Below, in pieces: positions 1 to 10,615 of a DNA stretch of 64,000 nucleotides (position 1 is the first letter of the stretch; every line of letters starts with the position of its first letter). The notes beneath the pieces were generated by a model. That model was not told where the DNA came from. It saw nothing but the letters and a program-made list of their open reading frames with translations, and searched no databases. Position numbers and translations under genes: made by a program. The DNA comes from Candidatus Synoicihabitans palmerolidicus (lineage in GTDB: Bacteria; Verrucomicrobiota; Verrucomicrobiia; Opitutales; Opitutaceae). Location of the stretch: contig JAGGDC010000002.1 in assembly GCA_020809425.1 (NCBI GenBank), positions 186,001-250,000 on the forward strand, in the 5' to 3' direction.

Positions 1-314
1 GACTTTGGCCTGTAACGCCCGTCGCACGGTCTATTTTGATGTCGCCGATAAAAAGGAGACCGGAACCGAATCAGGAAACAACGTCGAAGAAGCAGCGACC
101 GCGACCGCGAAGAAAACTCCGACAGTGACTCGAGCTCGTCGCCGGTGCGGACGAGAATGAACTCGGCGAAGGCTGGGCCAACATATTTGACGGTGGAAAT
201 GATGATCTCACCGCCGGGGCCGATTCAGACGTAGAAATTGTCGTCGTTGAAGTAACTCCGATGGAGCCCGTCACCGAAACGCCTGTCAGTGCCAATAGCA
301 TCAACGGCACTTAA
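1..314 (+). CDS. C-terminal part of an unrecognised acidic protein (5' end outside window)
   Basis: The frame ending at the TAA at 312-314 reads an acidic, Asp/Glu- and Gly-rich tail (DENELGEGWANIFDGG, then a Val/Glu/Thr/Pro-rich end). Upstream of about 150 the sensible reading is in another frame (TVYFDVADKKETGTES), so one frameshift probably lies near 120-155. No domain is recognised. It sits 26 bases before the barrel gene of an exopolysaccharide export module and may belong to that operon. Confidence 0.35.
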
Positions 315-340
315 AGGCCGTTCTTATTTTTGTATTTTGC

Positions 341-1469
341 ATGAACTTTATTCCACGCCGAATATCGAACCTCGCTACCATTGGCTTGGGTTTCATGCTG
401 GCAACGCTACCCGCTCATGCGTTGGTGCGCTGGAATGAGGGACGCGACAAAGGCTACGTCGAAGCGGGCGTGACGGTCGCGATGGATTCAAATATCTACA
501 CCTCATCTATCGCCGCATCAGACCTGATCTACACGGCCAACATCGGAGTGGAATACCAGCGCCACGCCGGATTGATCGGTATCAACGCAACCGCTGATGT
601 TCAAATCTCCGAATTCACTGATAACCCGTCTGAAGAATTCTCGAATCCTCAAATGCGTCTGGAGTTCAATAAGGACACCGGACGCACCACGGGATCGATC
701 GGGTTGTCGGCCGTTCGTTCGACCCGAGCCGATCCCACGGTGAACGTTCGCACCGATTCTTGGAACTACGGAGCAGATTTTGACTTCAAATACCCGGTCT
801 CGGATCAGCATGCGCTCAGCGGAAGTTTCAACTGGCGCAAGCAAGACTACAGTGACAACACTCTGTTCGTGGATATCCAGAGCACTTCGCGCTAGCCGCC
901 AAGTGATTCTAACATCTTTACACCCGAGCGCGACCTTTTTGGCGGTTACCGGCTTCGTATCAGCGAAACCTCCACCCAAACCAAATATTTCGACCATTCG
1001 GTTACGGCGGGCATCGCTGGCCGTATTCTCACCGGTCTAAACGGCACGGCTCGCTTTGGATACCAGGTTCGTAATGGAGTCGGTAACGACGCCGCAACCT
1101 TCATGGCTACAACGCTACGGTTTCCGCTTCGTGGAGCTTCCCCCGTCAGTTGGCCATCAGCGCCACGATTTCGGGGGACTTCAGCATTACGTCCGTCAAC
1201 GTCTCCACCGATGTTTGGACCTCCAATACGCCCGCGGCGCCCGACTAGTATTTGGCACAGGAGTCGGCGCAGGTATCAACAAATTTCTCGGGGTCGCCGG
1301 TGCGGGCCGCAAGGACACCTATTTTTCAGTCTACGGTCGCATTGGATACACCTTCAGCGAACGTCTCCGTTTGGGCCTAGTTTACTCCTACTACAAAAAT
1401 TGGTCTACCCTCGCGTTTTCCGATTTCGCCCGACAATCAGTTACATTCGATGCGTCTTCACGTTTCTGA
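341..1469 (+). pseudogene. outer-membrane beta-barrel protein of an exopolysaccharide locus (frameshifted)
   Basis: The N-terminus has a signal peptide (basic start, then LATIGLGFMLATLPAHA, about residues 10-27). Alternating polar/hydrophobic strands with Asn, Tyr and Arg follow, as in the barrel proteins that accompany Wza/Wzc genes. The first frame stops at 893-895. The barrel resumes after a shift (NIFTPERDLFGGYRLRIS, then SFPRQLAISATISGDFS), and after a second break near 1245 it ends VTFDASSRF with a typical terminal Phe. Total length would be about 375 residues. The likely role is an outer-membrane component for polymer export, inferred from fold and from the exporter and tyrosine kinase genes downstream. 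Confidence 0.7.
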
Positions 1470-1609
1470 AGAGGAATTCTAATGAAGGGCAATCTATTCC
1501 GCTACCGATCCATGGGACTCAAAGCTCTCGCCACTACTTGCTCGTACGCAACCATTGCGGTTCCTAACCCCTGTGATCAACTTCACCTTACGGTCCATAT
1601 CACAATCAG
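1470..1609. other. 140-bp gap between barrel and exporter genes
   Basis: No convincing gene. A short reading frame starting at the ATG at 1482 follows an AGAGGAA purine stretch but is not recognised. The gap probably holds only the leader of the exporter gene. Confidence 0.4.
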
Positions 1610-2266
1610 ATGAACATGCTTACAAAATCCTGTTTCTCAAAATGGGGGTGCCTCGGTTTACTTCTCATACTTGTAGCACAAATTGGTGTCGCTCAACCCG
1701 CCCCCGCCGCCTACAAGCTGGGTCCCAACAGTCGCGCCATCACCTACATTATCGCGTTAACTGATCGACTTCGCGTCGCAGTCTTCGACCAAGACGGGCT
1801 TTCTCAGATTGCTCGAGTTAGCTCAAAAGGTGCGGTAAAACTCCCTCTCATCAATCAAGGGTCTGTTGTCGGGCTGACGATCGAGGAAAACCAGGACGTT
1901 GTCGAAGCGGCCTACCGCGATAAGCGTTTTCTCCGGAATCCTCATGTCACCATCTCAGTGGAAGAATACGCAGCTCGAGAGGTGATTGTGCAGAGAGAAG
2001 TTGTTTCGCCCGGACGTGTCGCCTTGCCCATCGAATCCGGGATGTCGGTCTTGGATGCCATCACTAAAGCCGGAGGATTGACCGATCTCGCCAAAAGTCA
2101 GGCTGTGACGGTGACACGAACCCTCCCCGATGGTTCAAAGGATGTAAAAACTGTTGATGTTAAAAACGCTCTCGCTCTCATTGGGAAAAAAGAAACGACT
2201 GAAACCGATTCCTCGATGTTACTCATGCCGGACGATAGCGTATACGTCCCAATGAATCTTTTCTGA
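1610..2266 (+). CDS. polysaccharide biosynthesis/export protein (Wza-like, SLBB domain)
   Basis: Intact protein of 218 residues. Residues 1-29 form a signal peptide (LGLLLILVAQIGVAQ core). The polysaccharide-export domain spans about 45-120 (TDRLRVAVFDQDGLSQIARVSS), and an SLBB segment follows (VSPGRVALPIESGMSVLDAI, about 130-165), ending with the usual DDSVYVPMN motif near the C-terminus. It would be an outer-membrane or periplasmic channel component for exopolysaccharide export. It lies 10 bases before the tyrosine autokinase gene, the normal Wza-Wzc order. A second Met two codons in is an alternative start. Confidence 0.85.
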   Translation: MNMLTKSCFSKWGCLGLLLILVAQIGVAQPAPAAYKLGPNSRAITYIIALTDRLRVAVFDQDGLSQIARVSSKGAVKLPLINQGSVVGLTIEENQDVVEAAYRDKRFLRNPHVTISVEEYAAREVIVQREVVSPGRVALPIESGMSVLDAITKAGGLTDLAKSQAVTVTRTLPDGSKDVKTVDVKNALALIGKKETTETDSSMLLMPDDSVYVPMNLF

Positions 2267-2276
2267 ACCACGCTGA

Positions 2277-4447
2277 ATGTCCGACGAACAGAACCTATCT
2301 TCATCCAACCGTGCCTCTGCGCATGGGGATGAACCCATCACCGAACGCCGCACACTGCGGGATTACGCGATCATTCTTCGCGAACGTTTCTGGATCGCAC
2401 TGCCTCTTGCGCTACTGGTGTCCATCGGACTGGGCTACTACCGCTCCAAGGACATACCGCTCTATCAATCCTCCGCCACGATGCGGTTCGAAAAACCGGA
2501 GCGAGTGCTCGACCGCAGCATCTCGACCGACGCCCCGACGTCCGCCGTCGACCTGAATACTTACCTCCACGAATTGAGCAGTGGAGAAATGCGGAATCGT
2601 GAGATTCGCTCCCTCAAACCCGACGAGATTCGCATTCTCCAACGCCCCTACCTTAAGGATCTCGAACCAGGTCAGGAACCTCCATCCGTCCACGGCGCAC
2701 TCGGCTACACTCGGCGTCGGCGATGTCCGCGACAGTTATATTATCCGAATCTCAGTCACTCACCGTGACCCCGAAGCCGCGACTCTGGTTGCTAATCGCT
2801 ACGTGCAGGAGTTCATGAAATACGTTTTCGAACGTGGAAATTCCCGCGCCCGTGACGCCGCCGTCTTTTGGGAACAGCGCGCAGGGACTCTCCGACTCGA
2901 AGCCGAAGAAGCCGAACGTCGCCTGCGAGATTACCAAAAACGCCACAATCTTGTCTCTCTTGATAACAGCACCAACTTGGTTTGGTCCGCAATCGTCTCG
3001 TCGCCGCCGACCAAGCTCGCACTGCCGCCCGTCTTGAGCGTATCCGCGTCGAGGAGCTCCTCAATCAAGTTGAAGCCTGCCGTGACCAAGGCCATGACCC
3101 TGCTGGAGATTTCCTACGTAGCTCAACACGGCACTGTCAAAGCGCTCAGCACACCACTCTCCGATCTTCGCAAAAACGAGCCCTTTCTCGCCGAAACCTA
3201 TCTAGAGCGTCACCCACGCATGATTCTCGTAGACAATGAGATAACGGTCACCGAACGTCAATTACAAGACGCCATCAAACTCGCCATCGCCGACGTCCGC
3301 TCTACTCTCGACGAGTCCCACTACGGCGGAAGAAGCGATGCAGCGTGAATACGACATCGCAGAAGCTGAACAGCAACGTCTCCACGACCTCGGGGCTGAA
3401 TACAACAGTCTGCTCAACCAATCCGAAATCGCCCGCAACAATTTCGTGCAAATTTCCAAACGGATGCTGGAAGTAAACACCGAGCAACGCATGGAAAGCG
3501 TACCCGTCCACCCATTGAATTCCGCCTGAGTTCCGGGAGGAGCTCCCACACCCAATATGCCGAGTATCATCAAATCCTCGGTCATGATTTTTGTTCTGGT
3601 CTTCGTCGGTGTCGCCGTGGGTCTGAGTTTCATTGATGACCGCGTCAAAAGCGCTTGGGACGCCGAACACTTCATCGGAGCGAATTTACTCGGGATCATC
3701 CCTGATCTCAGCTCACTCAAAGACGAAGAGAAATACTCTCTTGTATTGGAAAACAGACAGGTTCCCGGCACTGAATCGTTCCTTTCCGTCTACAGCGCCA
3801 GCCAAGATCCATTCCAAATTGGATTTCCCTAAATCCATTCTGGTAACGAGCACGATTCCCGGTGAGGGCAAAACTCTCATCTCCTGCAACCTTTCAGGAG
3901 GGTTTGCTCGCCACGGACGCAAGACGTTGCTCGTCGATTGCGATCTTCGTCGCCCCATGCTCCATCGCCATTTCCAGATGGAAAATGATAAAGGCATCAT
4001 CACTTGGTATGAGAGCGGAGCCAACCTCGAAGGTCGCCTTTCCGGCAATCCCGATCTAGGAATTGTGAAAGCTGGCGAAAACCTCTCACTGCTTCGTTCA
4101 GGCGGCCGCTCACGCATTCCCACCGAACTTCTGGAGTCGCAATCCTTCGTGCAGAATGCTCGATAAGCGGCAAAAGGAATATGAGCTCATCGTCATCGAT
4201 TCCCCTCCTCTTGGCGCGGTCACCGACTCCCTACTTATTGCCGAACACGCTGACGAATTGATCTACGTCTGCCGTTTCAATCGCGCTTACCGCAAACACA
4301 TCTGCCCATACGTAAACGCCCTTAAGAGCGCCAAACGGGAGATGCTCGGTATCGTGCTTAACGGTCTTTCTCCACGGCGAATCGAGTAACTACTCTAATT
4401 ACCGCTATTACCGTAGTTACAAAAAATACTACGGCGCCGAGTCCTAA
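2277..4447 (+). pseudogene. polysaccharide co-polymerase / tyrosine autokinase (Wzc/BY-kinase), multiply frameshifted
   Basis: Pieces read in order: an N-terminal Wzz segment with a membrane helix (FWIALPLALLVSIGLGYY, near 2390-2445), a long coiled-coil periplasmic part with Glu/Arg-rich heptads (2850-3480), a second helix (VMIFVLVFVGVAVGLSFI, near 3580-3635) and the cytoplasmic kinase. The kinase has Walker A STIPGEGKT (near 3850-3876), Walker A' LLVDCDLRRP (near 3926-3955) and Walker B LIVIDSPP (near 4183-4206). The C-terminus is the expected Tyr cluster (YSNYRYYRSYKKYY, ending at 4447). At least six frame changes are needed, near 2690, 2985, 3070, 3340, 3510, 3800, 4150 and 4370. In this family the kinase controls chain length and export. 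Whether the breaks are real cannot be told from one sequence. Confidence 0.85.
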
Positions 4448-4538
4448 GTTACAGCCGACCACCGCTACTTTCGACGGGCCACCGCTTCCGCGTTGCGGCC
4501 TTTTCATTTACCCACCAAAGCTACCAGCTTGCCTTCCC

Positions 4539-5371
4539 ATGCTATCTGTCAATCTGCCATCCGATTATGATCCCACTCGCCCAGTGGCATTGATCGCCGG
4601 GCAAAGTCGATATCCCGTGCTCATTGCGGAAGCCATTCGGGCCGCCGGTATTAGCCTCAAACTCATCGCCTTCGAGGAGGAAACACTGCCTGAACTCTAT
4701 GACTCCGTGCCCTCGGATGATCGCGTTCGCATCAAGGTCGGACAGTTGGGTCACATGCTCCAAGCGCTGCAACGCCTTCGGCGCGGGTTACGCCCTCATG
4801 GCCGGGCAAATCACCCCACGACGCCTATTCAAGGGCCTTCACCCCGATCTCAAAGCCACCCGGATTCTCTTCTCCCTCAAACGCCGTAACGCTGAAACGA
4901 TTTTTGGGGCCATCGCCCAAAAAATCGAAGATCTGGGCATCCGGATGCTGGACGCTCGGGCCTTCTTGGATGCCCACGTCGCGCCTCCCGGTTTGTTTGC
5001 TGGTAGAAAATTCCCCATCCCCTCCGAATATCTCAATCACGGCATCGATATCGCCCGCGAATGCGCCCGCCTTGATATTGGACAAGGGTGTGTCGTTCGC
5101 AAAGGCACCGTGCTGGCAGTCGAGGCTTTCGAGGGCACCGACGAAATGATCCGTCGAGCAGGCTCGTTCAAAACCGAAGATGCCGTGTTTGTGAAAACCG
5201 TCAAAGCGCAACAGGATTACCGCTTCGACGTGCCGTGCTTTGGCCTCCGCACTATCGAAATCATGCGTGAAGCCGGTCTGCGCGCAGCCGCACTTGAAGC
5301 GGGTAACGTTCTCGTCATCGATCGGCCTGCGGTCGAAAAACAAGCTGGCGAATGGGGGATCTCGCTACTTG
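4539..5371 (+). CDS. lpxI: UDP-2,3-diacylglucosamine diphosphatase LpxI (one frameshift; 3' end cut by IS)
   Basis: The N-terminal domain begins PVALIAGQSRYPVLIAEAIR. After a frame change near 4770-4790 the catalytic part continues FGAGYALMAGQITPRRLF, with GCVVRKGTVLAVEAFEGTDE and DVPCFGLRTIEIMREAGLRA, all hallmarks of LpxI (formerly DUF1009). It hydrolyses UDP-2,3-diacylglucosamine to lipid X in lipid A synthesis. The frameshift is one extra C in AACGCCTTCGGC. The last native residues are about WGISLLG. Then IS copy A begins, and the frame runs on 19 codons into it to a TGA at 5425-5427. Only a few C-terminal residues are replaced, so function could survive. The gene follows the exopolysaccharide kinase. 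Confidence 0.85.
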
Positions 5372-7201
5372 GAGCGTGTCCCATTTACCCTGATTTTGAA
5401 AGGGGGGCAGGAAAGCCGATTTTTTGAGCGGATTTCCGGCTACTAATGGCGGATGTAGGCGCGCGCAGATGCAATTTAATGGCTAAATTGCAGTGTCGCA
5501 GCAGTCAGTGCCTGGATCGTTTCCATGAGGGAACCTCCGGCAGCCGGTTTATTGTTCATCGTTGGAGTAGGCGTGGTGGTTTTAGGCGGCTTGGGCCTGC
5601 GGTGGTTGGTCGGCCAGCAGTCGGGCGATGAGCCACAGGTTGTGATCGAGGATGCTCCAGGCTACCGCCAGGTAACGATTCGTGAAGCCTCTGGCACTCA
5701 ATCGCTTGCCTTGGCGTTGCTTGATGATGGCGATGCGGGCCTCCGTCGAAGCCCGGCGATGTTGGAGCGCCACGAACGGCGGCTCCTGCATGCGTCGTTG
5801 CAGCAGCTGCGGATGGCGGGGGCAAGTGGCGTCATCAATGTCGGCTTCGGCCAAGCGTTCGCACAGCCGTTGGGTCGAGAAGCCTCGGTCGGTGCTCGCC
5901 GCTTTGATCGGGGTGCTCAGGGCGAACTGATTCTGGCGCTCGAGGCTCTGGTCGAACTGACGCCATTCGGCCGGAGTCATTCCCTGATACAACTGCCAAT
6001 CGGTGATCAACCCCGTCATGTTCTCACTGATCATGAAAGTGTTGCCAAACTCGACCTCGCCAGACGCCTTGCCCCGGACCACGGTCTGCACGTCGGGTTC
6101 GTAGACGCAGAGGATCTTCTCGGCGTTGGGCACTGATCGCACGCCGATGATGCGTTCGTGGGCCTGTTTGATCGCGACCGGCAGTTGCTCGAGCCTGGCG
6201 TCGATGCGCGCAATGATGCGGGCGGGTGGCCTGGCGCTCACTGCAGCGGGTCCGGGCGTAGTCGGCGGCAAGGTGGTCGCGGTGGCGGTGAGCGTGCTCG
6301 CCGATGGTGCGCAGCAGGCGTTTCATCTGGCGGAGCACGCCCTTGCGGGCCCGCTTCGCATCGCGGCGCCGTCGGCTGTGGGTCATCGCGATGCACCACC
6401 GATTCATCTGCTTGGCAAAGACTGGCGGCTCGTTCGGCATCCGACCCCGCAACCCCGCTGCACGGATCAGTTTCACCGCCTTGAGCAGGGGGGGGCGGCT
6501 CACGTCGCGAAAGAGCACCCAGTCGACCGGGAAATGGATGTTGGCCTGCAGGCAAGTCGAGTCCACCAGGCACGTATCCATCGGCTGCGTCGCAGCCAGT
6601 CCCAGTTCGCTCGCCCGGTCCGCCTCACCGCACATCTCGATAAAGACTTGGCTCATCCTGCGCACCTGCCCGGCGGTGAAGCATTTGGACGCACGCTCCC
6701 GCACGCTTTCTTTGGGAGACCCCCCTTGATGCCGTCGATCCAGCGCGCTCCGCAAAAGTCGGCCAACAGATCGCTGGAGGCGATGCTCAGGGAAAGTTTA
6801 CGCAAGCTGATTTTTCCGAGTATCATGCGCAATATCTGCACCCGCCGCGCCTTGCGCGCGAACTGCAGGTGTCGCGGCAACCCGGCCACGTCGTCGCCCC
6901 GCCAGTTTTCCCGGGCAAAGTCCACGGCCATCGCTTCCAAGTGACTGTTGGCCAGCAACTGGTCGAGCCCCGCCAGTTGATTGCGAAACGCGGCGTAATC
7001 TTTGTTGGGTCCGACCGGAGTCAGGTCTGGACGCAGCCAGGTTTTCAGGGCAACTTCCGGGGCGACGGTTTCGATAGTATTGTTTACACTAAATTATACA
7101 CGCCGTTTTTGTGCCGAAACCAGGAAATCCTCCCGGTTTCGGTCTCTTCATTTTTACGCTACCTCCTCTTCTCCAACCTCTTGCGCTTGTGGGACACGCT
7201 C
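5372..7201 (-). mobile_element. insertion sequence copy A (about 1.83 kb, DDE transposase, terminal repeats GAGCGTGTCCCA)
   Basis: Bounded by inverted ends: GAGCGTGTCCCA at 5372-5383, and its complement TGGGACACGCTC ending at 7201. The same element occurs as copy B (10616-12437) and copy C (29112-30844) in the opposite orientation. The left flank is lpxI and the right flank is an IS630 transposase. The two flanks are unrelated and no target duplication is visible. Confidence 0.9.
5582..7087 (-). pseudogene. transposase of IS copy A (DDE type; start codon lost, frameshifted)
   Basis: It parallels copies B and C. The catalytic set is visible: first Asp in LVDSTCLQANIHFPVDW, second Asp in ASTDRGFS, Glu in RRASTEARIAIIKQ. 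The expected GTG start is GTA here (7085-7087), so translation could only begin at an internal Met near 6958. The frame changes at a G6 run near 6723 (5 Gs in copies B and C; 4 or 7 would restore the frame) and again near 6230. The Asp-Ser-Thr block with NIHFPVDW resembles IS4/IS5-superfamily or ISNCY-type transposases. I cannot name the family more closely. Confidence 0.8.
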
Positions 7202-8140
7202 CATGTAGGGTTCGATGGCGTTGGTGAGGTCTCGAACGCTGGTGAAGCTGCCATCGCGGATACAATCGACGGTGAGGTCGCGGAAGAAGCGCTCCACTAG
7301 ATTCAACCAGGAAGAGGATGTTGGAGTGCAGTGCGATGCGCTCGACGCCATGGGCTTTGGCATGGCGCTGATTGCGCCACTTTATCCAGCTCTTCACTTT
7401 GGCGTGCTTGTGGGTGGCGTCGTTGTCGATGATCAGATGCAGGACCAAGCTGTCGGGTGCCTGCGCATCGATGTGCTTGAGGAAACCGAGCCATTCGCGG
7501 TGGGTATGCCGAGAGGCGGTGCGTCGCATGATTTTGCCGTCCAGATAGCCGAGGCCGTCGAATAGCGTGACCGTGCCGTGGCGGGTGTAATCGTGGGTGG
7601 CGGTTTTGATGTGCCCGATACCCAATGGCAGGCCGGCTGGGTGCGCTCAAGCGCCTGGCACTGGCTTTTCTCGTCGCCACACAGCACCAAGGCCCGATCA
7701 GGCGGATTCAGATACAAGCCGATGACATCCCCAAACTTGGCCTCAAAGTTCCGGTCACGCGACAACTTGAACGTTCGTTGCAAATGGAGCTTCAGGTCGT
7801 TGGCCCGCCACAGACGCTGCACGGAGTGGGCCGACACCCCCTTGGTGGCCTTGGCCATCGCCCGTGAGGACCAGCGGGTGCGCCCGGCCGGGGGTTGCGT
7901 GACCTCAGTGACGATCTGCGCGCGAATCGCCACATCCACACTCGGCTTCCGGCCCGAACGTCTCGCTTCGGCCCATCCAGCCAACCCTGCCTCACGAAAT
8001 CACTTTTCCCACTTCGCCACCACCGGACGATTCACTCCGATCTGAGCAGCCACCGTCTCCTGGCTTTTCCTTTCGGCCCGCAACAACACGATGCGCGCCC
8101 GCCTGACCTCCCGTTGCGGCGTGGTCGGGCGTTTGCTCAT
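7202..8140 (-). pseudogene. IS630-family transposase remnant, cut by IS copy A
   Basis: It starts MSKRPTTPQREVRRARIVLL (ATG at 8138-8140), a helix-turn-helix region typical of IS630 (VAAQIGVNRPVVAKWEK). The DDE domain follows (LVLCGDEKSQCQALERTQP; LHLIIDNDATHKHAKVKSW; SSSWLNLVERFFRDLT). Damage: a TGA at 8000-8002 after KWEK (CGA Arg would fit), frame changes near 7640 and 7320, and loss of the last residues where copy A was inserted. The 3' terminal repeat is missing. Confidence 0.85.
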
Positions 8141-8233
8141 CTGTTCAAGGTCTTGATGCTGCGCGGCATCAATGATTAGCGGATTAACAGGGCGGGCTAT
8201 GCACCCATCCTGTACTACTATTTTTGTTTTATA

Positions 8234-8260
8234 TATAGCTAATTAACTCCCACTACACTA
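8234..8260 (+). repeat. 27-nt motif shared with 30959-30985 (TATAG-Y-TAATTAACTC core)
   Basis: It matches 30959-30985 at 23 of 27 positions. The core TAATTAACTC is identical, and both end ACACTA. The second copy contains the perfect 10-bp palindrome GTTAATTAAC; here it is GCTAATTAAC. Both copies sit at the edge of IS-disturbed DNA. It could be an IS end or an operator. Confidence 0.45.
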
Positions 8261-8308
8261 AAATTGACGGTTAAGGAGCTGGGGTAGCTCTTGGGGTTGC
8301 ATCAAATC

Positions 8309-8346
8309 GCACCCGATCCGGATTCGTCCTGGTTGGGTGCTTTTTT
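8309..8346 (+). terminator. rho-independent terminator-like hairpin without an upstream gene
   Basis: Six-bp stem GCACCC (8309-8314) / GGGTGC (8335-8340), followed directly by six Ts. It would end a plus-strand transcript, but no plus-strand gene lies upstream, only the IS630 remnant on the other strand. A gene may have been lost there. Confidence 0.45.
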
Positions 8347-8499
8347 GTGCGCGGTAAGCAGAGGAAGCGTGACCGGGCCGGGCGGCAGTGGCGGCGGCCT
8401 GGACTCGCGAGCTGATCTTGGGCCGCGCCAGATGGGGGCGTGGTGGGCGAGGGCGAGGTGGCCCGGGGGGCTTCGCCGGTTAGTTTCCGGCCATCGCCG

Positions 8500-9484
8500 T
8501 TACTCGACGTAGAAGGGGAAGTTGCCGGAGGCGCCGCCACCGTGGCCGTCGCGGACGTACAGGAAAACTCGATACGGACCGGTTTGGGCGGGCATGCAGA
8601 GGAGGGCGTGGGCACCACGGTTTTCGACCACGGTATCAGCGATGACGGGCGGAGACTCCTCGGGGTCGCCCCCAAATTTTCGATCCTGGGTTTCGGCGAT
8701 GATCAGCCACTCAAACTGGAGGGAGTCGGTGTCGTTGGCTTGACGCGGGCGACCACGGTATGCTCGGAACCAGCGGTGACTTTTGCTTCGCGGAAGTCTG
8801 CCTCCAGGTGGTGGATAATCGGGCTGGGGTTGGCGGGTTCGGCTCCGCTCCAGGCACGCACGATGACGTCGATGGAGGGCGTGCGTTCGCCGGTCGGCAG
8901 AAACATGCTGAACCACGTGGCGGTGGTTTCTTGTGTCTGGCCCCAGAACAAACAGAAGGTGCCGAGGCAGAGGTTGCGGGGGGCCGACATGGCGACGAAG
9001 TGGTTGTCGAAGTAAGCCTCGGCTTTTTCGGCGGCGGTCGGTTCGAGCGGAGCGCCCCAGGAGGTCGCGGGGAGTTCCCAGTGTCCGTCGGGTCCAAATT
9101 TGGTACTGAGGTAGGGGCGGTCCCAGCCCTGAGCTTCGAGGAGGCCGTCCACTTGTTCGGCGCCGCGGTAGATATTAATTCCGAGTAGATCGAGCGACTC
9201 GTAGTGGGCCTGCATGGCGGCGACCTTATTGTCGCCGGCGCCGGCGAGCACGGTGCCAACGGGGTGATGGGGGTCCTCGGCTTGGATCAAGCAGCAAGGG
9301 TTTCGAGTTCGCGCCAGACGCGCGGGTCAGTGCCATCGCCCTCCATTTCATTGCCGAGACCCCACATGAGGACGGCGGGATGGTCGCGGTAGCGCCGCAC
9401 CGTGGTAAGATGGCGAGGAAGAAGACCGGGAAGTGAGGCTAATCGACGGGCGGCGATGTCGGGCGAAGCCGGACCTGAGGACAC
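8500..9484 (-). pseudogene. glycoside hydrolase family 2 TIM-barrel protein, 5'-truncated, nucleophile changed
   Basis: Visible blocks are RRYRDHPAVLMWGLGNEMEG (acid/base Glu in GNE), LDLLGINIYRG, YLSTKFGPDGHWELPATSWG and LCLGTFCLFWGQ, then a C-terminal domain ending GGGASGNFPFYVE at 8500. This is the arrangement of GH2 TIM-barrel enzymes (beta-galactosidase/glucuronidase type). The N-terminal part, perhaps 200 or more residues, is missing; the sugar symporter gene ends only 65 bases upstream. The usual nucleophile block is TEFGP; here it reads TKFGP (AAA for GAA), which should kill activity. Frame changes lie near 9290 and 8710. Confidence 0.7.
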
Positions 9485-9548
9485 GGGGAGCAGTCGGTCA
9501 GCCGCGGAGGGCTGCTGAGTTTGGGACGGGTCGGAGGTTTGACGATCA
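9485..9548. other. junction between truncated GH2 gene and sugar symporter
   Basis: 64 bases with no plausible start for the glycosidase. Together with the missing GH2 N-terminus, this suggests a deletion between the two genes. Confidence 0.4.
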
Positions 9549-10615
9549 GGCTTTAGCTTCGCTGGCGGCGAGGTCGTGTTCCATTTCTTGCACCTCGGAT
9601 TCGCGGAGCGGGTAGAACCAGATGACGACTACACTGGCGATGGCGAAGGCAGCGGGGAGGACCGTAAAGAGGAGACGGATGCCGAGAAGACTTTCGGAGG
9701 TTTGAGCGTGTTGGCCACAAAGCCGTAGTAGGTGAAGACAATGCCGGACCCAATGGTGAGACCCATTTTCTGAGCGAATTGGGCGGATGAAAAGATGAGG
9801 GCGGTAGAACGGTGACCGTGTTTCCACATGCCATAGTCAGCGGAATCGGCGAACATGGCCTAGACCAAGGCGGGGGTGGGGCCGACAATGCAGGTTCCGA
9901 TGATGTTGACGACCAGCATGAGCATGGTGGCCTCGGGCGGAATAAAGAAAAAGGAGGCCATGGCGATGGCGTTGCCGAGGGAGAGCCAGATCATGAGCTC
10001 CCGTTTGCCGGCCAGGCGGGTGAAGAACGGAGTGCAGGCGACGCCGGCGATGAGAGCGAGGGTGCCGCTGGTCATAAACACGGTGGTGCGGTCGAAAACA
10101 CCGATCCATGGGGTGCCATCGTCGCCAATGTAGTATTTGAAGTAGTGCACCGTGACGGCTCCGCGGATGGCGACGTTGGCGAGAGTGAGCACCCCGGCGA
10201 AGGAAAGGATGATCCAAGGAGTGTTGCGCAGGAGAAGTCGGAGCTCTTTGCGCAGGTCCGGGGTTTGGCTGGCAGGGGGATGCACGCGTTCCTTGGTGGA
10301 GAGGAACGTGATCACGAACAGGCCGACGGCGAAGATGGCCATGGTGATCTGGAATCCGGCGGCCTCATTGCCTTCACCGAATTTGGCGATGAGCGGACGA
10401 GCGGCGGCCACGATAAGGAGTTGGCCGGTGAAGGCGCAGACAAAACGAAAGGTGGAAAGGGAGGTTCGCTCTTGGGAGGACGGCGTGATGACGCCGAGCA
10501 TGGCGGAGTAAGGGATATTGATCGCGGTGTAGATCAACATCATGGAAATGTAGGTGATGTAGGCGTAGATCAGTTTGCCGGATGCACTGAAGTCGGGGTT
10601 GGCAAACAGCAGGTA
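9549..10615 (-). pseudogene. GPH-family (MelB/YicJ-like) sugar:cation symporter, N-terminus removed by IS copy B
   Basis: The remaining part reads the second half of a 12-TM transporter: INIPYSAMLGVITPSSQERT (the conserved NIPYxAM loop), several hydrophobic helices, then VGPTPALV-stop-AMFADSADYGMWKHG, the family's WAxxADxxDYGEW signature. The stop is a TAG at 9860-9862 exactly where the conserved Trp belongs. A frame change follows near 9700, and the end is EVQEMEHDLAASEAKA. Roughly the first 100 residues are missing because IS copy B starts at 10616. It probably imported the sugar released by the neighbouring glycosidase. Confidence 0.8.

Larger units (their letters stand above)
8141..8499. 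other. 360-bp non-coding stretch between IS630 remnant and glycosidase gene
   Basis: It holds the presumed outer end of the IS630 remnant (about 8141-8260), an AT-rich stretch with a 27-nt motif also found at 30959-30985, and a terminator-like hairpin at 8309-8346. No gene is seen. Confidence 0.5.

Noticed and set aside
8300..8350. tRNA-like fold around the hairpin at 8309-8346
   Set aside because: No acceptor, D-arm or T-loop pattern with correct spacing could be built; the stem plus T-run fits a terminator better.
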